From contig NZ_JAMBOT010000003.1 of the NCBI RefSeq assembly GCF_023715725.1, forward strand, positions 186,001 through 250,000: 64,000 nt of DNA. Reading direction: 5' to 3'. How positions within the stretch are numbered: position 1 is the first letter of the stretch; every line of letters starts with the position of its first letter. This document shows positions 20,262 through 28,652 of the stretch, piece by piece. The notes under the pieces were generated by a model. It did no database searches. It had not been told where the DNA came from and saw only the letters and a list, made by a program, of their open reading frames with translations. A program made the position numbers and the translations under genes. This DNA is from Paenibacillus pasadenensis (GTDB lineage Bacteria; Bacillota; Bacilli; Paenibacillales; Paenibacillaceae).

Positions 20262-21704
20262 ATGAGCAAAGAGCAGCAAGACGTTCAATCCGAGCTGGAA
20301 ACACCAGTCCAACAAGCCGCAGAAACCGATCTGGAAGGCGAAGATATCGTTGTCCAAGGCGTGCACAACTACACCGAGGAAAAAGACTATGTATGGCCGG
20401 AGGAGCCGGAATTGCTGGAGCGTCTGGACTGGTTCCGCGATCAAAAGCTCGGTCTTATGATGCACTGGGGCACCTATGCGCAGCTCGGTATCGTGGAATC
20501 CTGGGCGCTTGACGATGTCGACGCGGAATGGTCCCGCGAAAGCGTAGACTGGACGACGGACTCCGAGCAGATCCGCCGCGAGGTTTATGGACTGAACCGC
20601 ACGTTCAACCCGCTTCGTTTCCAGCCGGAGCTGTGGGCCGATCTTGCTGCGGACAACGGCTTCCGTTATCTGACGTTCACGACCAAACATCATGACGGCT
20701 TCTGCATGTGGGATACCAAAACGACCGACTACTCCGTTACGGGCAAAGATACGCCTTTCCATACGCATCGGTACGCCGACGTCTGCCGCCAGCTGTTTGA
20801 CGCCTTCCGCGAGCGCGGCATTGCTATCAGCGCTTATTTCTCCAAGGCCGACTGGCACACGCCTTATTACTGGTCCCCGGACATGCCGCATAAAGAAACG
20901 AACCGCGGCCCGTCGTACGACCCGGCTAAATATCCATGGCTGTGGGAGAAGTTTATCCAATTTACCCATGAGCAAATCATGGAGCTGATGACAAATTACG
21001 GCCGCATCGATATGCTGTGGTTAGACGCCGGATGGGTAGGCCCGCGCAGCGGACAAGACATTCGCCTTGGCGAGGTTGTTGAGAAAGCCCGCCAGATTCA
21101 GCCTTGGCTGCTCTGCGCAGACCGCACCATCGGCGGCAAATACGAAAATCTCGTCACGCCGGAGCAAACACTGCCGAAAGACCCGCTGTTCATTCCTTGG
21201 GAAAGCAACATTACGATGGGCACAGCCTTCAGCTTCCGTTTCGAGGACGATTACAAATCGCTTCGCCATCTCATTCACCTGCTCGTCGAAATCGTAGCCA
21301 AAGGCGGCAACCTGGCGCTCAACGTCGCTCCGCAGCCGGACGGCCGCCTGCCGAAAACAGCCATCGAGCGCATGAAAGGCATTGGCGCTTGGCTGAAGGA
21401 AAACGGCGATGCGATCTACGGCACGCGTCCGATTGCGCCGTATCAAGCGGGCAAGCTAAACTTTACGTCTAAAGGCAGCGATGTGTACGCAATCCGCCTT
21501 TATGCGGAAGGCGAGGCGATGGAAGAGCGTCTGGAGCTGCCGCTGGACGGATCGTTTGCACGCGCTGAGCTGCTCGGCTTCGGCGATGCCGCAGGCACGC
21601 AGCTTGAGCTGGAGAAAACGGAGCTAGGCTGGTCCGTCAAACTGCCGGAAGCAATTCGCTCCGGCGAAGCACCGATTGCCCTGTCCGTTCGCCTTACTCG
21701 TTAA
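20262..21704 (+). CDS. Alpha-L-fucosidase, glycoside hydrolase family 29
   Basis: A 480-residue GH29 enzyme, expected to release alpha-linked L-fucose with retention. The (beta/alpha)8 domain shows LGLMMHWGTYA (about 63-73), TKHHDGFCMWDT (about 141-152) and DMLWLDAGW, where Asp255 is the likely nucleophile. A smaller C-terminal beta domain begins near 400. No signal peptide is present and the first 45 residues are acidic, so the enzyme is cytoplasmic and must act on imported oligosaccharides. AAGGAG precedes the ATG. First gene of a three-gene unit next to the importer. Confidence 0.9.
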   Translation: MSKEQQDVQSELETPVQQAAETDLEGEDIVVQGVHNYTEEKDYVWPEEPELLERLDWFRDQKLGLMMHWGTYAQLGIVESWALDDVDAEWSRESVDWTTDSEQIRREVYGLNRTFNPLRFQPELWADLAADNGFRYLTFTTKHHDGFCMWDTKTTDYSVTGKDTPFHTHRYADVCRQLFDAFRERGIAISAYFSKADWHTPYYWSPDMPHKETNRGPSYDPAKYPWLWEKFIQFTHEQIMELMTNYGRIDMLWLDAGWVGPRSGQDIRLGEVVEKARQIQPWLLCADRTIGGKYENLVTPEQTLPKDPLFIPWESNITMGTAFSFRFEDDYKSLRHLIHLLVEIVAKGGNLALNVAPQPDGRLPKTAIERMKGIGAWLKENGDAIYGTRPIAPYQAGKLNFTSKGSDVYAIRLYAEGEAMEERLELPLDGSFARAELLGFGDAAGTQLELEKTELGWSVKLPEAIRSGEAPIALSVRLTR

Positions 21705-21807
21705 TATGCTTTTAAGCTGAGCCAAAGGCCGAAGCCGCTGCAACGCAGAGCCGGCCCTTGGCCCAGCTTGCGCACTTGTGGCCTTGTCACACAAAGGAGG
21801 AGAAGCA

Positions 21808-22683
21808 ATGAAGCTGGGACTTAGCACGTACAGCCTGCTGAACGCCATTAAGGCGGGGGAAATGACCGTATTGGACGCCATCGACTGGATCGCCGACAAC
21901 GGCGGTGAGCATATGGAAATGGTCCCTTACGGCTACACGCTTGTCGATAATCCGGAGCTGGCTGACGCCGTCCGCGAAAAAGCCCGCGAGCGCGGCATCG
22001 ATCTGTCCAACTATTGCATGCCGGCCAACTTTGTTCAGGACACTCCGGAGGCTTTTGATGCTGAAGTGGCGCGGATTAAGGAGCATGTGGATCTGTGCGC
22101 CCGCATGGGCGTCCGCCATATGCGCCATGATGTGACGGCCTTTACGATCCCGAAGGAACAGATGAGCATGGACTGGTTCGACGATCATTTGGCGGAAATG
22201 GTGGAAGGATCACGGCAGATCGCCGACTATGCCGCCGGATTCGGCATTACAACAACGATTGAGAACCATGGCTTCAGCGCTCAATCCAGCGATCGCGTCC
22301 AGCGCATTCTGCGCGCCGTAGACCGTCCGAACTTCCGCACGACACTGGATGTCGGCAACTTCCTTTGCGTGGACGAGGACCCGATTGTAGGCGTCATGAA
22401 TAATCTTCCATATGCTTCCCTTGTCCACTTTAAGGATTTTTATCTGCGTCCTTTCGATCAGAATCCGGGAGGCGGCTACTGGTTCCGCTCCTCGCACGGC
22501 AATTACATGCGCGGCGCAATCGTCGGACACGGCGATCTGCCAATCCGCAAGCTGATCCGGCTGGTCAAGGAGTCCGGCTATGACGGGTATATTACGGTTG
22601 AATTTGAGGGCATGGAAGAATGCCGCGAAGCGTCGCGCATCGCAATGGACAACGTCCGCAGGCTCTGGGAGGAATGTCAGTGA
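21808..22683 (+). CDS. Sugar isomerase/epimerase, TIM-barrel (xylose-isomerase-like) family
   Basis: A 291-residue cytoplasmic TIM-barrel protein of the AP-endonuclease-2/IolE-like family. Metal ligands are visible as glutamates and histidines in TTIENHG, DVGNFL, LVHFKDF and the C-terminal YITVEFEGMEE. Substrate specificity cannot be read from sequence; in this locus a role in converting a released sugar such as fucose or an amino-sugar derivative is plausible. The ATG at 21808 follows AAAGGAGGAG. The TGA overlaps the GTG start of the next gene by four bases. Confidence 0.8.
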   Translation: MKLGLSTYSLLNAIKAGEMTVLDAIDWIADNGGEHMEMVPYGYTLVDNPELADAVREKARERGIDLSNYCMPANFVQDTPEAFDAEVARIKEHVDLCARMGVRHMRHDVTAFTIPKEQMSMDWFDDHLAEMVEGSRQIADYAAGFGITTTIENHGFSAQSSDRVQRILRAVDRPNFRTTLDVGNFLCVDEDPIVGVMNNLPYASLVHFKDFYLRPFDQNPGGGYWFRSSHGNYMRGAIVGHGDLPIRKLIRLVKESGYDGYITVEFEGMEECREASRIAMDNVRRLWEECQ

Positions 22684-23714
22684 CAACATATATTCGGGCG
22701 GGTTATGTCAATGACCGCCATCTGCCTTTAATGACCGAGCATGACTTGCAGCAGCTGACCCATCTGAATCTGGCCTTCGGCCATGTCAATAATGACGAAA
22801 TTATCATCTCTCATTTGCAGCATATCGATGTTCTGCGCCGGATTAAAGCGGATTATCCTCAGCTGCAAATCATTCTGTCCATCGGCGGCTGGAGCGCAGG
22901 AGGCTTTTCCGAAGCGGCTTCCACGGCGGAGGGCCGCGCCTCCATGGCGTCTTCCGCGCTGCGCGCGCTGAAGGAGCTGCCGCTGGACGGCATCGATCTC
23001 GATTGGGAATATCCGAGTTATGGCGTTGCCGGCATTGCCAGCAGCACAGCGGATAAACAGAACTTCACTCTGCTCCTGCGCGAGCTGCGTGAGGCGCTCG
23101 ACCGCAAAGGGGCGGCTGAAGGCCGCCGTTATTTGCTGACAATCGCCGCTGGAGCGGATCAGTACTATTTGGATGGCACCGAAATAGATCAAGTTCATCC
23201 GCTTCTGGATTTTATCCAGCTGATGACCTATGACATGCGCGGCGGTTTCCAGGTTCTTACAGGTCATCATACAAATCTGTACACGCCGCCAGGCGATCTG
23301 TTCCGCATTAGCGCTGACGCCTCCGTGCGTCTGTTCACAGGAGCAGGAGTGCCTCATGCCAAAATCGTGCTCGGAGCCGCGTTCTACTCCCGTTTGTGGA
23401 CAGGCGTGCCCGATATTAACAACGGCCTGCATCAGATGGCCTCTTCCACCGGCGGCTACGGCCCTAATTATACCGATCTTGCCGAGAAGTACATCGATGT
23501 GCAAGGTTTCCGCCGCTATTGGGACGAGGAAGCGCAAGCTCCTTACCTGTTCAACGGGGATACGTTTGTATCTTATGAGGATGAGCAGTCCATTGAAGCC
23601 AAATGCGCCTATATTCGCGAGCAAGGCATTGGCGGCCTTATGTTCTGGGAGTACGGACTTGACCGGACCGGCCGTCTGATTGCGGCTATGAGCCGCGGAC
23701 TTGGCCATTCATAG
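22680..23714 (+). CDS. Glycoside hydrolase family 18 enzyme (chitinase or endo-N-acetylglucosaminidase)
   Basis: A 344-residue GH18 catalytic domain standing alone. The active-site signature DGIDLDWEYP gives the catalytic acid Glu110; IILSIGGW and the C-terminal MFWEYGLD are the other conserved barrel strands. There is no signal peptide or carbohydrate-binding module, unlike secreted chitinases, so it should act inside the cell on imported chito-oligosaccharide or N-glycan core fragments. I choose the GTG at 22680 (GTGA overlap, GGGAGGAA at proper distance) over the ATG six bases upstream, which is too close to the ribosome site. Confidence 0.88.
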   Translation: MTTYIRAGYVNDRHLPLMTEHDLQQLTHLNLAFGHVNNDEIIISHLQHIDVLRRIKADYPQLQIILSIGGWSAGGFSEAASTAEGRASMASSALRALKELPLDGIDLDWEYPSYGVAGIASSTADKQNFTLLLRELREALDRKGAAEGRRYLLTIAAGADQYYLDGTEIDQVHPLLDFIQLMTYDMRGGFQVLTGHHTNLYTPPGDLFRISADASVRLFTGAGVPHAKIVLGAAFYSRLWTGVPDINNGLHQMASSTGGYGPNYTDLAEKYIDVQGFRRYWDEEAQAPYLFNGDTFVSYEDEQSIEAKCAYIREQGIGGLMFWEYGLDRTGRLIAAMSRGLGHS

Positions 23715-23749
23715 ACTTTCAGCTGCATTAACGATGCGGCACAACAGCA

Positions 23750-23798
23750 AAAACGGCTTGCAGGACCGGTTGAAAGCGGTCTGGCAAGCCGTTTTTAT
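23750..23798. terminator. Bidirectional terminator
   Basis: AAAACGGCTTGC (23750-23761) pairs with GCAAGCCGTTTT (23784-23795), with a second inner stem ACCG/CGGT. T-rich on both sides and positioned between convergent genes. Confidence 0.85.
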
Positions 23799-23806
23799 GT
23801 TCCGGT

Positions 23807-24886
23807 TTAAAGCTCCGACAATCTTGCCTCCGCCAGCCTGAGCGCAGCCTCCGAAGTCGGCAGAGCGCTGTTTGCCGCCAGCTCCAATACCTCCAGCAGC
23901 GTTTCTCCAACCGCGTCTACACTTCTCAGCAGCTCTTCCCGTCCGCCTCCCTGGAGCTCTCCAGCCGTAATAATGATGCCTCCGGCATTGATAATGAAGT
24001 CAGGGGCATAAAGAATGTTTCGTTCCTGAAGCATTAACCCGTGACGCTCCATGCGGAGCTGATTGTTCGCAGCCCCCGCAACAATGGAGCACTGCAGCTT
24101 CGGAATTGTCCGGTCGTCCAATATGCCCCCTGCCGCACAAGGCGCAAAAATATCGCAAGCGGTGCTGTATACACGGTCGGCTCTCACCCTGCGAGCTCCA
24201 TAGAGCCGAATCGCCTCCGCCTCCGCTTTTGAATTCAAGTCCGAGACGAGAATACGCGCTCCATCTTCATATAAATACCTGCACAGCCGTTTTCCCACTT
24301 TGCCCAATCCTTGCACAAGCACCTTCAAATCATAAAGAGTCGGCAGATTGCGTCTGCGCTTCACTGCTGCGCGCATCCCTTTATAAACGCCGTAGGCGGT
24401 CATCTCAGCTGTAAAATCATCCGTCGCCATCAGGCTGCCGGTCGTATCGGTCACATGCGCGGTTTGCATGCGGATCGCATCCATATCCTGAATTGTCGTT
24501 CCGAGATCAAGTCCGGTAATATATCTTCCGCCCAACGATTCGATTTTCCGGCCCAATGCCTGAAACAATCTGTTTCGGGAATCCGCTTTTCCGTCTTGTT
24601 CAGCCGCTATCATGCGGGAAGGAGCCTCCTCTTGCCAAACGACCGCCTTTCCTCCACCGTACGGCAGACGGTAAGCCGCATTTTTAAAGGTCATTCCCCG
24701 GGCTAGACGCATCGCATCTTGCAGCGCCTCCTCCTCCGAGGCATATGACCTCATCCGGCAGCCGCCTAACGCCGGTCCACGCCGGGTATCGTGCAGGACA
24801 ACAATCGCTTTAAGACCGGCAGCCGGATCATGACACAGCATTACCTGCTCGTAACCACCTGCAATTATTTCCCGGAAAATATTCAC
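23807..24886 (-). CDS. Leucine dehydrogenase-type amino-acid dehydrogenase
   Basis: A 359-residue member of the Glu/Leu/Phe/Val dehydrogenase family, close to the usual length of leucine dehydrogenase. The catalytic lysine is Lys80 in PYGGGKAVV, the same numbering as the Bacillus enzyme. The NAD-binding fold appears as VQGLGKVGKRLC (about 188-199). It oxidatively deaminates branched-chain amino acids and could equally be a phenylalanine dehydrogenase. The GTG at 24886, with GGGAGGGG 6 bases upstream, is preferred over a much longer frame whose extra 80 residues match nothing. Confidence 0.85.
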   Translation of the reverse strand: MNIFREIIAGGYEQVMLCHDPAAGLKAIVVLHDTRRGPALGGCRMRSYASEEEALQDAMRLARGMTFKNAAYRLPYGGGKAVVWQEEAPSRMIAAEQDGKADSRNRLFQALGRKIESLGGRYITGLDLGTTIQDMDAIRMQTAHVTDTTGSLMATDDFTAEMTAYGVYKGMRAAVKRRRNLPTLYDLKVLVQGLGKVGKRLCRYLYEDGARILVSDLNSKAEAEAIRLYGARRVRADRVYSTACDIFAPCAAGGILDDRTIPKLQCSIVAGAANNQLRMERHGLMLQERNILYAPDFIINAGGIIITAGELQGGGREELLRSVDAVGETLLEVLELAANSALPTSEAALRLAEARLSEL

Positions 24887-25143
24887 CTTAAGCCCCTCCC
24901 TGCCCCTTCGCGGACTACATTTTATGCGGAGTACCAGCAAGGATATTCGGCTCATCCAAAAGTCATCGTCCCCGGTCCGGCACGAGCGCAAGGGCTTATG
25001 CCAGCAGGCATTTATGCTGGAGACGGCTTGACCGGATTGGGCGAATGGAAAAATCAGCGTTTGCACATTTATGGTATCTGCCCAGACCTTTCCGCCAGCT
25101 GCCCCGTATGATGTGGCATACCACAAGAAAGGGGATTGACACC

Positions 25144-25314
25144 ATGAATTACGGAGTTGGCGGTGTTGGCGGTGTTGACGCAGGCTGTGTCGGCGGTGCA
25201 GGCTACGGCGGAGGTTGGGGCGGTTGCGGCGGCGGCTGGGGCTACTCCAGCATGGGCGCCATTCTGGTTCTCTTCATTCTGCTGGTAATCATTAGCCGCG
25301 CATTCCTGTACTAG
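25144..25314 (+). CDS. YjcZ-family small sporulation membrane protein
   Basis: 56 residues: MNYGVGG start, a glycine-rich segment and the C-terminal hydrophobic helix GAILVLFILLVIISRAFLY, the diagnostic YjcZ/TIGR01732 pattern of tiny spore-associated membrane proteins. GAAAGGGG lies 8 bases before the ATG. Upstream CGTATGAT resembles a sigma-K -10 element (CATANNNT) with one mismatch and recurs before the third gene of the cluster. It is the first of four similar genes. Confidence 0.85.
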   Translation: MNYGVGGVGGVDAGCVGGAGYGGGWGGCGGGWGYSSMGAILVLFILLVIISRAFLY

Positions 25315-25355
25315 TTCATAGCGAACGCGGGTTGCTCGATTAATCAGAACCCTTC

Positions 25356-25385
25356 CATCCCCTGCAGCTGATGCTGCAGGGGATG
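25356..25385 (+). terminator. Probable terminator
   Basis: Perfect 13-bp arms CATCCCCTGCAGC (25356-25368) and GCTGCAGGGGATG (25373-25385), loop TGAT. The following tract TTTGCTGTTTC is only moderately T-rich. Confidence 0.65.
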
Positions 25386-25510
25386 TTTGCTGTTTCGGCG
25401 CTTGCCAAGGAAGCATCTGCTGCAAACGCACATTTCTCTGCGCGTCCAAACACTAGCAAGGGAGGCGGAATATCTTATCCTATCCTAGTAGAAAAGGAGA
25501 GAGTTAAAAG

Positions 25511-25804
25511 ATGGGTGGATTTAATCGTTATAATTGCAATGGAGGGGATAGGCCAATTCCGGTTCCTCTTCCAGAACCAATTGAGGAGCTTGCGCTGGAG
25601 GAAGCATATTACCCGACTGCTTATCCTCCGTACAACGCCGCTGCTTATGACGCACTGAACAACGGGATTTTGGATGCAGCCCAAGGCCGCTACATTAATA
25701 AAGCGGCTTGCGGCAAAAACACAGGCGTCGTGCTTGTACTGTTTATTTTGCTTGTCATTATCGTATGCGTGTTCTGCAGCAAATTTAATCAACAAGCCGA
25801 CTAA
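25511..25804 (+). CDS. Small membrane protein with YjcZ-like tail
   Basis: 97 residues: a polar Pro/Glu/Tyr-rich N-terminal part (about 1-68) and one C-terminal helix VVLVLFILLVIIVCVF. That helix is clearly related to the tail of its YjcZ neighbours, followed by CSKFNQQAD. AAAAGGAGAGAG precedes the ATG. It looks like a YjcZ tail fused to an unrelated soluble N-terminus. Co-location with the YjcZ genes suggests expression during sporulation; the function is unknown. Confidence 0.75.
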   Translation: MGGFNRYNCNGGDRPIPVPLPEPIEELALEEAYYPTAYPPYNAAAYDALNNGILDAAQGRYINKAACGKNTGVVLVLFILLVIIVCVFCSKFNQQAD

Positions 25805-25851
25805 CTTATCTGGCTTAAAGCAGCCTTAGTCATGTTAAGACCGCTTCAGAT

Positions 25852-25888
25852 CAGCGCCGTCCGAAGGTGAAAACCGCGGGCGGCGCTG
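25852..25888 (+). terminator. Probable terminator
   Basis: CAGCGCCG (25852-25859) pairs with CGGCGCTG (25881-25888), followed by TTCTTGTT. Confidence 0.6.
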
Positions 25889-26028
25889 TTCTTGTTATTG
25901 CCGTACTCCCTGTGAACAGGGGGCTTTCTCGGCATATGCCTATTTATGAGCAAATGACCTTCCTGCCCAAACATCCCGGGGGCCGTTCGCGTATGATGTC
26001 TTATCTCAAGCGAAAGGGGATTTGACAA

Positions 26029-26169
26029 ATGTCATACGGCGTTGGCGGTGTAGGCGGAGTAGGAGCAGGTTGTGGCGGACTTGGATACGGCGGTCTCTGG
26101 ACGAACACGGGAGCAATCCTTGTCCTGTTCATCCTGCTGGTTATCATCAGCCGGGCGTTCCTCTACTAG
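26029..26169 (+). CDS. YjcZ-family small sporulation membrane protein
   Basis: 46 residues beginning MSYGVGGVGGVGAG and ending GAILVLFILLVIISRAFLY, so the last 19 residues are identical to those of the first YjcZ gene of the cluster. GAAAGGGGATTTGACAA precedes the ATG and the upstream GTATGATGT box is shared with that gene. Together these indicate a recent duplication including the promoter. Confidence 0.85.
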   Translation: MSYGVGGVGGVGAGCGGLGYGGLWTNTGAILVLFILLVIISRAFLY

Positions 26170-26287
26170 TTCGCATGAAATGAGTGCTTTAGGTTCATCA
26201 CTTCGATGCACCAAAGCTCGTCATGGCTGATTTCACAAAGAATCTATTGTTTACAATATCTCTTCCAAAACGAAAGGGGATTTTCAA

Positions 26288-26431
26288 ATGAATTATGGTG
26301 TAGGTCCAACTGCAGTAGGCGGCGTAGGTTACGGTCAAGGATGTTGCGGCGGCTTCGGCGGCTCCAGCATTGGCGCTATCCTCGTTCTGTTCATCCTGCT
26401 GGTTATTATCAGCAAAGCTTTCCTCTGCTAG
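26288..26431 (+). CDS. YjcZ-family small sporulation membrane protein
   Basis: 47 residues: MNYGVG start, Gly-rich core with a Cys pair (GCCGGFGG), tail GAILVLFILLVIISKAFLC. The ribosome site GAAAGGGGATT is the same as in the other copies. The upstream CGTATGAT box is not conserved here, so expression timing may differ. Followed by a strong terminator. Confidence 0.85.
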   Translation: MNYGVGPTAVGGVGYGQGCCGGFGGSSIGAILVLFILLVIISKAFLC

Positions 26432-26470
26432 TCGAACGGTAATCCGTTCTTCGCCTTGCAGCGATTAGCG

Positions 26471-26500
26471 AAAAAGCCTCTGCCCCGGCAGGGGCTTTTT
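26471..26500 (+). terminator. Terminator closing the YjcZ cluster
   Basis: AAAAAGCC (26471-26478) pairs with GGCTTTTT (26493-26500), with an inner CTGCC/GGCAG stem. Confidence 0.85.
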
Positions 26501-26504
26501 GCAT

Positions 26505-27060
26505 ATTTTAAACTTTATATATCGTTAGACTCGCCGAGAACAAAAAGTTTATTTAAGTTAATTTAATAAAACGAAATTCATTTAAATAAATAAATGATAC
26601 ATACCTATGAGTTTAAATATGTTGTATTTCCAACAGGACTTTCACTGGGGTTTTAATTTCAGCCCTTGAACAATAGCTTGTTAATTTGCAGGCAGCAACG
26701 ATACAATGATTCAAGATCGGCCAGTAAAATCCGGACTGCAAGTACAAACGAACATCAATGACAAACGAACATGAATTTCAATCGAAGCCGAATCATTCAA
26801 AAGTTGAGCAAACAACATATAGAATCTGTGACGGACCGGACTAAATGAGATTCAGGCTGAACGAAACGAGCCGGTGCGGAATGACTGAGCAGCAACGAAA
26901 AATAGCCAAAAACCGCACAAAATGTAGAATGAAGCGAGAAACGAACGGGAAAATCATCGATTTTGGGCTTTTTTGGTCAATAATGTTCAGAAAAAGAGGG
27001 AGAGGAAGGTTTATTTACGAACATTTATCAAGATTTCTTAATTGAAAATTCGGATTCAAG
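26505..27060. other. AT-rich gene-free region with short direct repeats
   Basis: About 550 bp without a credible gene. It is much more AT-rich than its surroundings. ACAAACGAACAT occurs at 26744-26755 and again at 26761-26772, 17 bp apart. A 66-codon + frame at 26845-27045 has no ribosome site and an unstructured basic translation. No promoter or hairpin stands out. Confidence 0.6.
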
Positions 27061-27061
27061 C

Positions 27062-27102
27062 AAAAAAAAGAAGCGTTTTTAAACGTTAACCGTAAAAACG
27101 CT
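27062..27102 (-). terminator. Terminator after the ROK kinase gene
   Basis: AGCGTTTTTA (27072-27081) pairs with TAAAAACGCT (27093-27102); the minus strand then runs into eight T residues. Confidence 0.85.
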
Positions 27103-27117
27103 CCTTCCTCCCGGACA

Positions 27118-28098
27118 TTAGACGGAGATCTCCCCAGATAACCTGCCACTGCCATAAAAAGCTGCGCCAACCCTTCCGGCATTCCCGCCCAATTGAGCCG
27201 TAACGATTGTGCAGGCTTGAGAAGAAACGCGCAGGCTGCGCTTAGTGACGATTTCCCGTGCGGAAGCAAGCAAGCGCTCCCCGGCGGCGGACATTCCGCC
27301 TCCAATAACGACAAGCCCGGGATTAAAAAGATTGATTGCCGTCGCGAGGCCAAAGCCTAATAGTTGCCCGGTTTCATGCATGACTTCAATAGCCAGACCG
27401 TCTCCAGCGTCGTAAGCATCGGAAATCATTTGGGCCGTTAGGTTTTCAATTTTGCCATCGATCCGTTCCTGCACCATACTCGACCTTCCCTCTGCAAGCC
27501 GTTCGGTGAAAGTTCTAACCATGCCCACCGCAGAGACATATCTGCCCAGGCATCCCGAGCTTCCGCAGCGGCAAGGACGCCCTTCCCGGTACATGTTCAT
27601 ATGGCCAATTTCCCCGGCGCTAGCCGTTTCCCCGTAAAGAACCGCTCCGTTCATGACGATTCCGGACCCAAGCCCAGTGCCTAGAGTGAGCAGCATCAAG
27701 TTTTTTACGCCAGCCCCGGCTCCGAACCGCCACTCCCCATAGAGATTGGTTCGTACGTCGTTATCAATAAAAACCGGGAAAGAAAAAACTTTTTGCATCT
27801 CCTGAACAATATGAATATTTTCCCATTCCGGAAAATTAGGCGAGAAATACGATAAGCCCTCTGCGGGGTTTAATAGCCCGGGAATGCCCATTCCCATACA
27901 CTTCACTTCTTCCTGCGCCGCATTAAGCTCTGCCAGCATGTCTACCACGATCCGTTTGATTTTGTCCAAAACAAATATGGGACCGGCTGCCGCTTCCGTT
28001 GGGTCATTCCGTTCAACAAGGGCTTCAAACGCAGCCGAATACACAGCCGACTTGATATTTGTCCCGCCAAGATCAATTCCAATGATATAACGTTTCAA
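27118..28098 (-). CDS. ROK-family sugar kinase (glucokinase-like)
   Basis: A 326-residue ROK kinase. The phosphate-binding DLGGTN is at about 8-13 and the catalytic Asp lies in VFIDNDVRTNLYGEW. The zinc site CRCGSSGCLGRY sits near 175 and the second nucleotide-binding glycine motif VVIGGGM near 275. There is no N-terminal helix-turn-helix, so this is an enzyme rather than a ROK repressor. Glucose is the likeliest substrate, but N-acetylglucosamine, mannose or fructose are possible in this family. The TTG at 28098 is used because AAAGGGGG lies 7 bases upstream. Solitary gene. Confidence 0.87.
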   Translation of the reverse strand: MKRYIIGIDLGGTNIKSAVYSAAFEALVERNDPTEAAAGPIFVLDKIKRIVVDMLAELNAAQEEVKCMGMGIPGLLNPAEGLSYFSPNFPEWENIHIVQEMQKVFSFPVFIDNDVRTNLYGEWRFGAGAGVKNLMLLTLGTGLGSGIVMNGAVLYGETASAGEIGHMNMYREGRPCRCGSSGCLGRYVSAVGMVRTFTERLAEGRSSMVQERIDGKIENLTAQMISDAYDAGDGLAIEVMHETGQLLGFGLATAINLFNPGLVVIGGGMSAAGERLLASAREIVTKRSLRVSSQACTIVTAQLGGNAGRVGAAFYGSGRLSGEISV

Positions 28099-28214
28099 CT
28101 TGATTCCCCCTTTCGCCGTGGACTCATTGTAAACCAACCCATTCTTATGTGTAATGGAGAATTGAAGAGTAAATATGGATTTTTCATGCCTGTATTTCTG
28201 CCAAAAAACGAAAA

Positions 28215-28249
28215 AAATTCCTCCTGCAGCAATGCTGCAAGAGGAATTT
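28215..28249 (-). terminator. Terminator after the CsbD gene
   Basis: AAATTCCTC (28215-28223) pairs with GAGGAATTT (28241-28249), with an inner GCAGC/GCTGC stem; the minus strand continues TTTTTTCGTTTTTT. Confidence 0.8.
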
Positions 28250-28279
28250 TCCTATTTTTTACGGGCTGCAAGTCAGCTT

Positions 28280-28453
28280 TTAATGCCGGTCCTTAATCTC
28301 TCCGACCTTCTGCTGCACCTCGCCCTTAGCTTTATCGACCTTGCCTTCCGCTTGAAGGCTCCGGTTATTCGTAGCGTTGCCCCATTGATCCTTGGCTTCG
28401 CCTTTTACCTTGTTGACAGCACCTTTTACTTTATCGCTCAGACCATCTGGCAT
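28280..28453 (-). CDS. CsbD-family general stress protein
   Basis: 57 residues, highly charged, with two copies of the CsbD-type helix (KVKGAVNKVKGEAKD and KVDKAKGEVQQKVGE). This is the length and pattern of the small CsbD proteins induced by sigma-B in Bacilli; their biochemical role is unknown. AAAGGAGCG lies 8 bases before the ATG. A sigma-B-like promoter is visible 54 bp upstream, which agrees with the family's regulation. Confidence 0.88.
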   Translation of the reverse strand: MPDGLSDKVKGAVNKVKGEAKDQWGNATNNRSLQAEGKVDKAKGEVQQKVGEIKDRH

Positions 28454-28506
28454 GGTACATCGCTCCTTTGGAAATAGTATTAGCTTAGGACTCGCTATAG
28501 TTCTAC

Positions 28507-28532
28507 TTACCCTTCCCGCCGGAACACGAAAC
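28507..28532 (-). promoter_or_regulatory. Sigma-B-type promoter of the CsbD gene
   Basis: On the minus strand GTTTCG (28532-28527), 14-base spacer, GGGTAA (28512-28507). Consensus for Bacillus sigma-B is GTTTAA with 12-15 bases before GGGTAT/A. It lies 54 bp before the CsbD start codon. Confidence 0.7.
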
Positions 28533-28577
28533 GACGCGGTTTTAGGATGGCTTTCCGCTGCCGGGCCATTTCAGCAT

Positions 28578-28615
28578 AAAAAAACAAGCTTTCCAGCCGA
28601 AGCTGGAAAGCTTGT
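28578..28615 (-). terminator. Terminator after ndh
   Basis: Perfect 14-bp arms ACAAGCTTTCCAGC (28584-28597) and GCTGGAAAGCTTGT (28602-28615) with a CGAA loop; the minus strand ends in a run of T. Confidence 0.9.
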
Positions 28616-28652
28616 AGATATCGCAGCTGCTGAAGCAGCATGCAGGATGATT

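Noticed and set aside
26845..27045. A 66-codon + strand frame in the AT-rich gap
   Set aside because: No ribosome site, no promoter, and an Arg/Lys-rich translation typical of chance frames.
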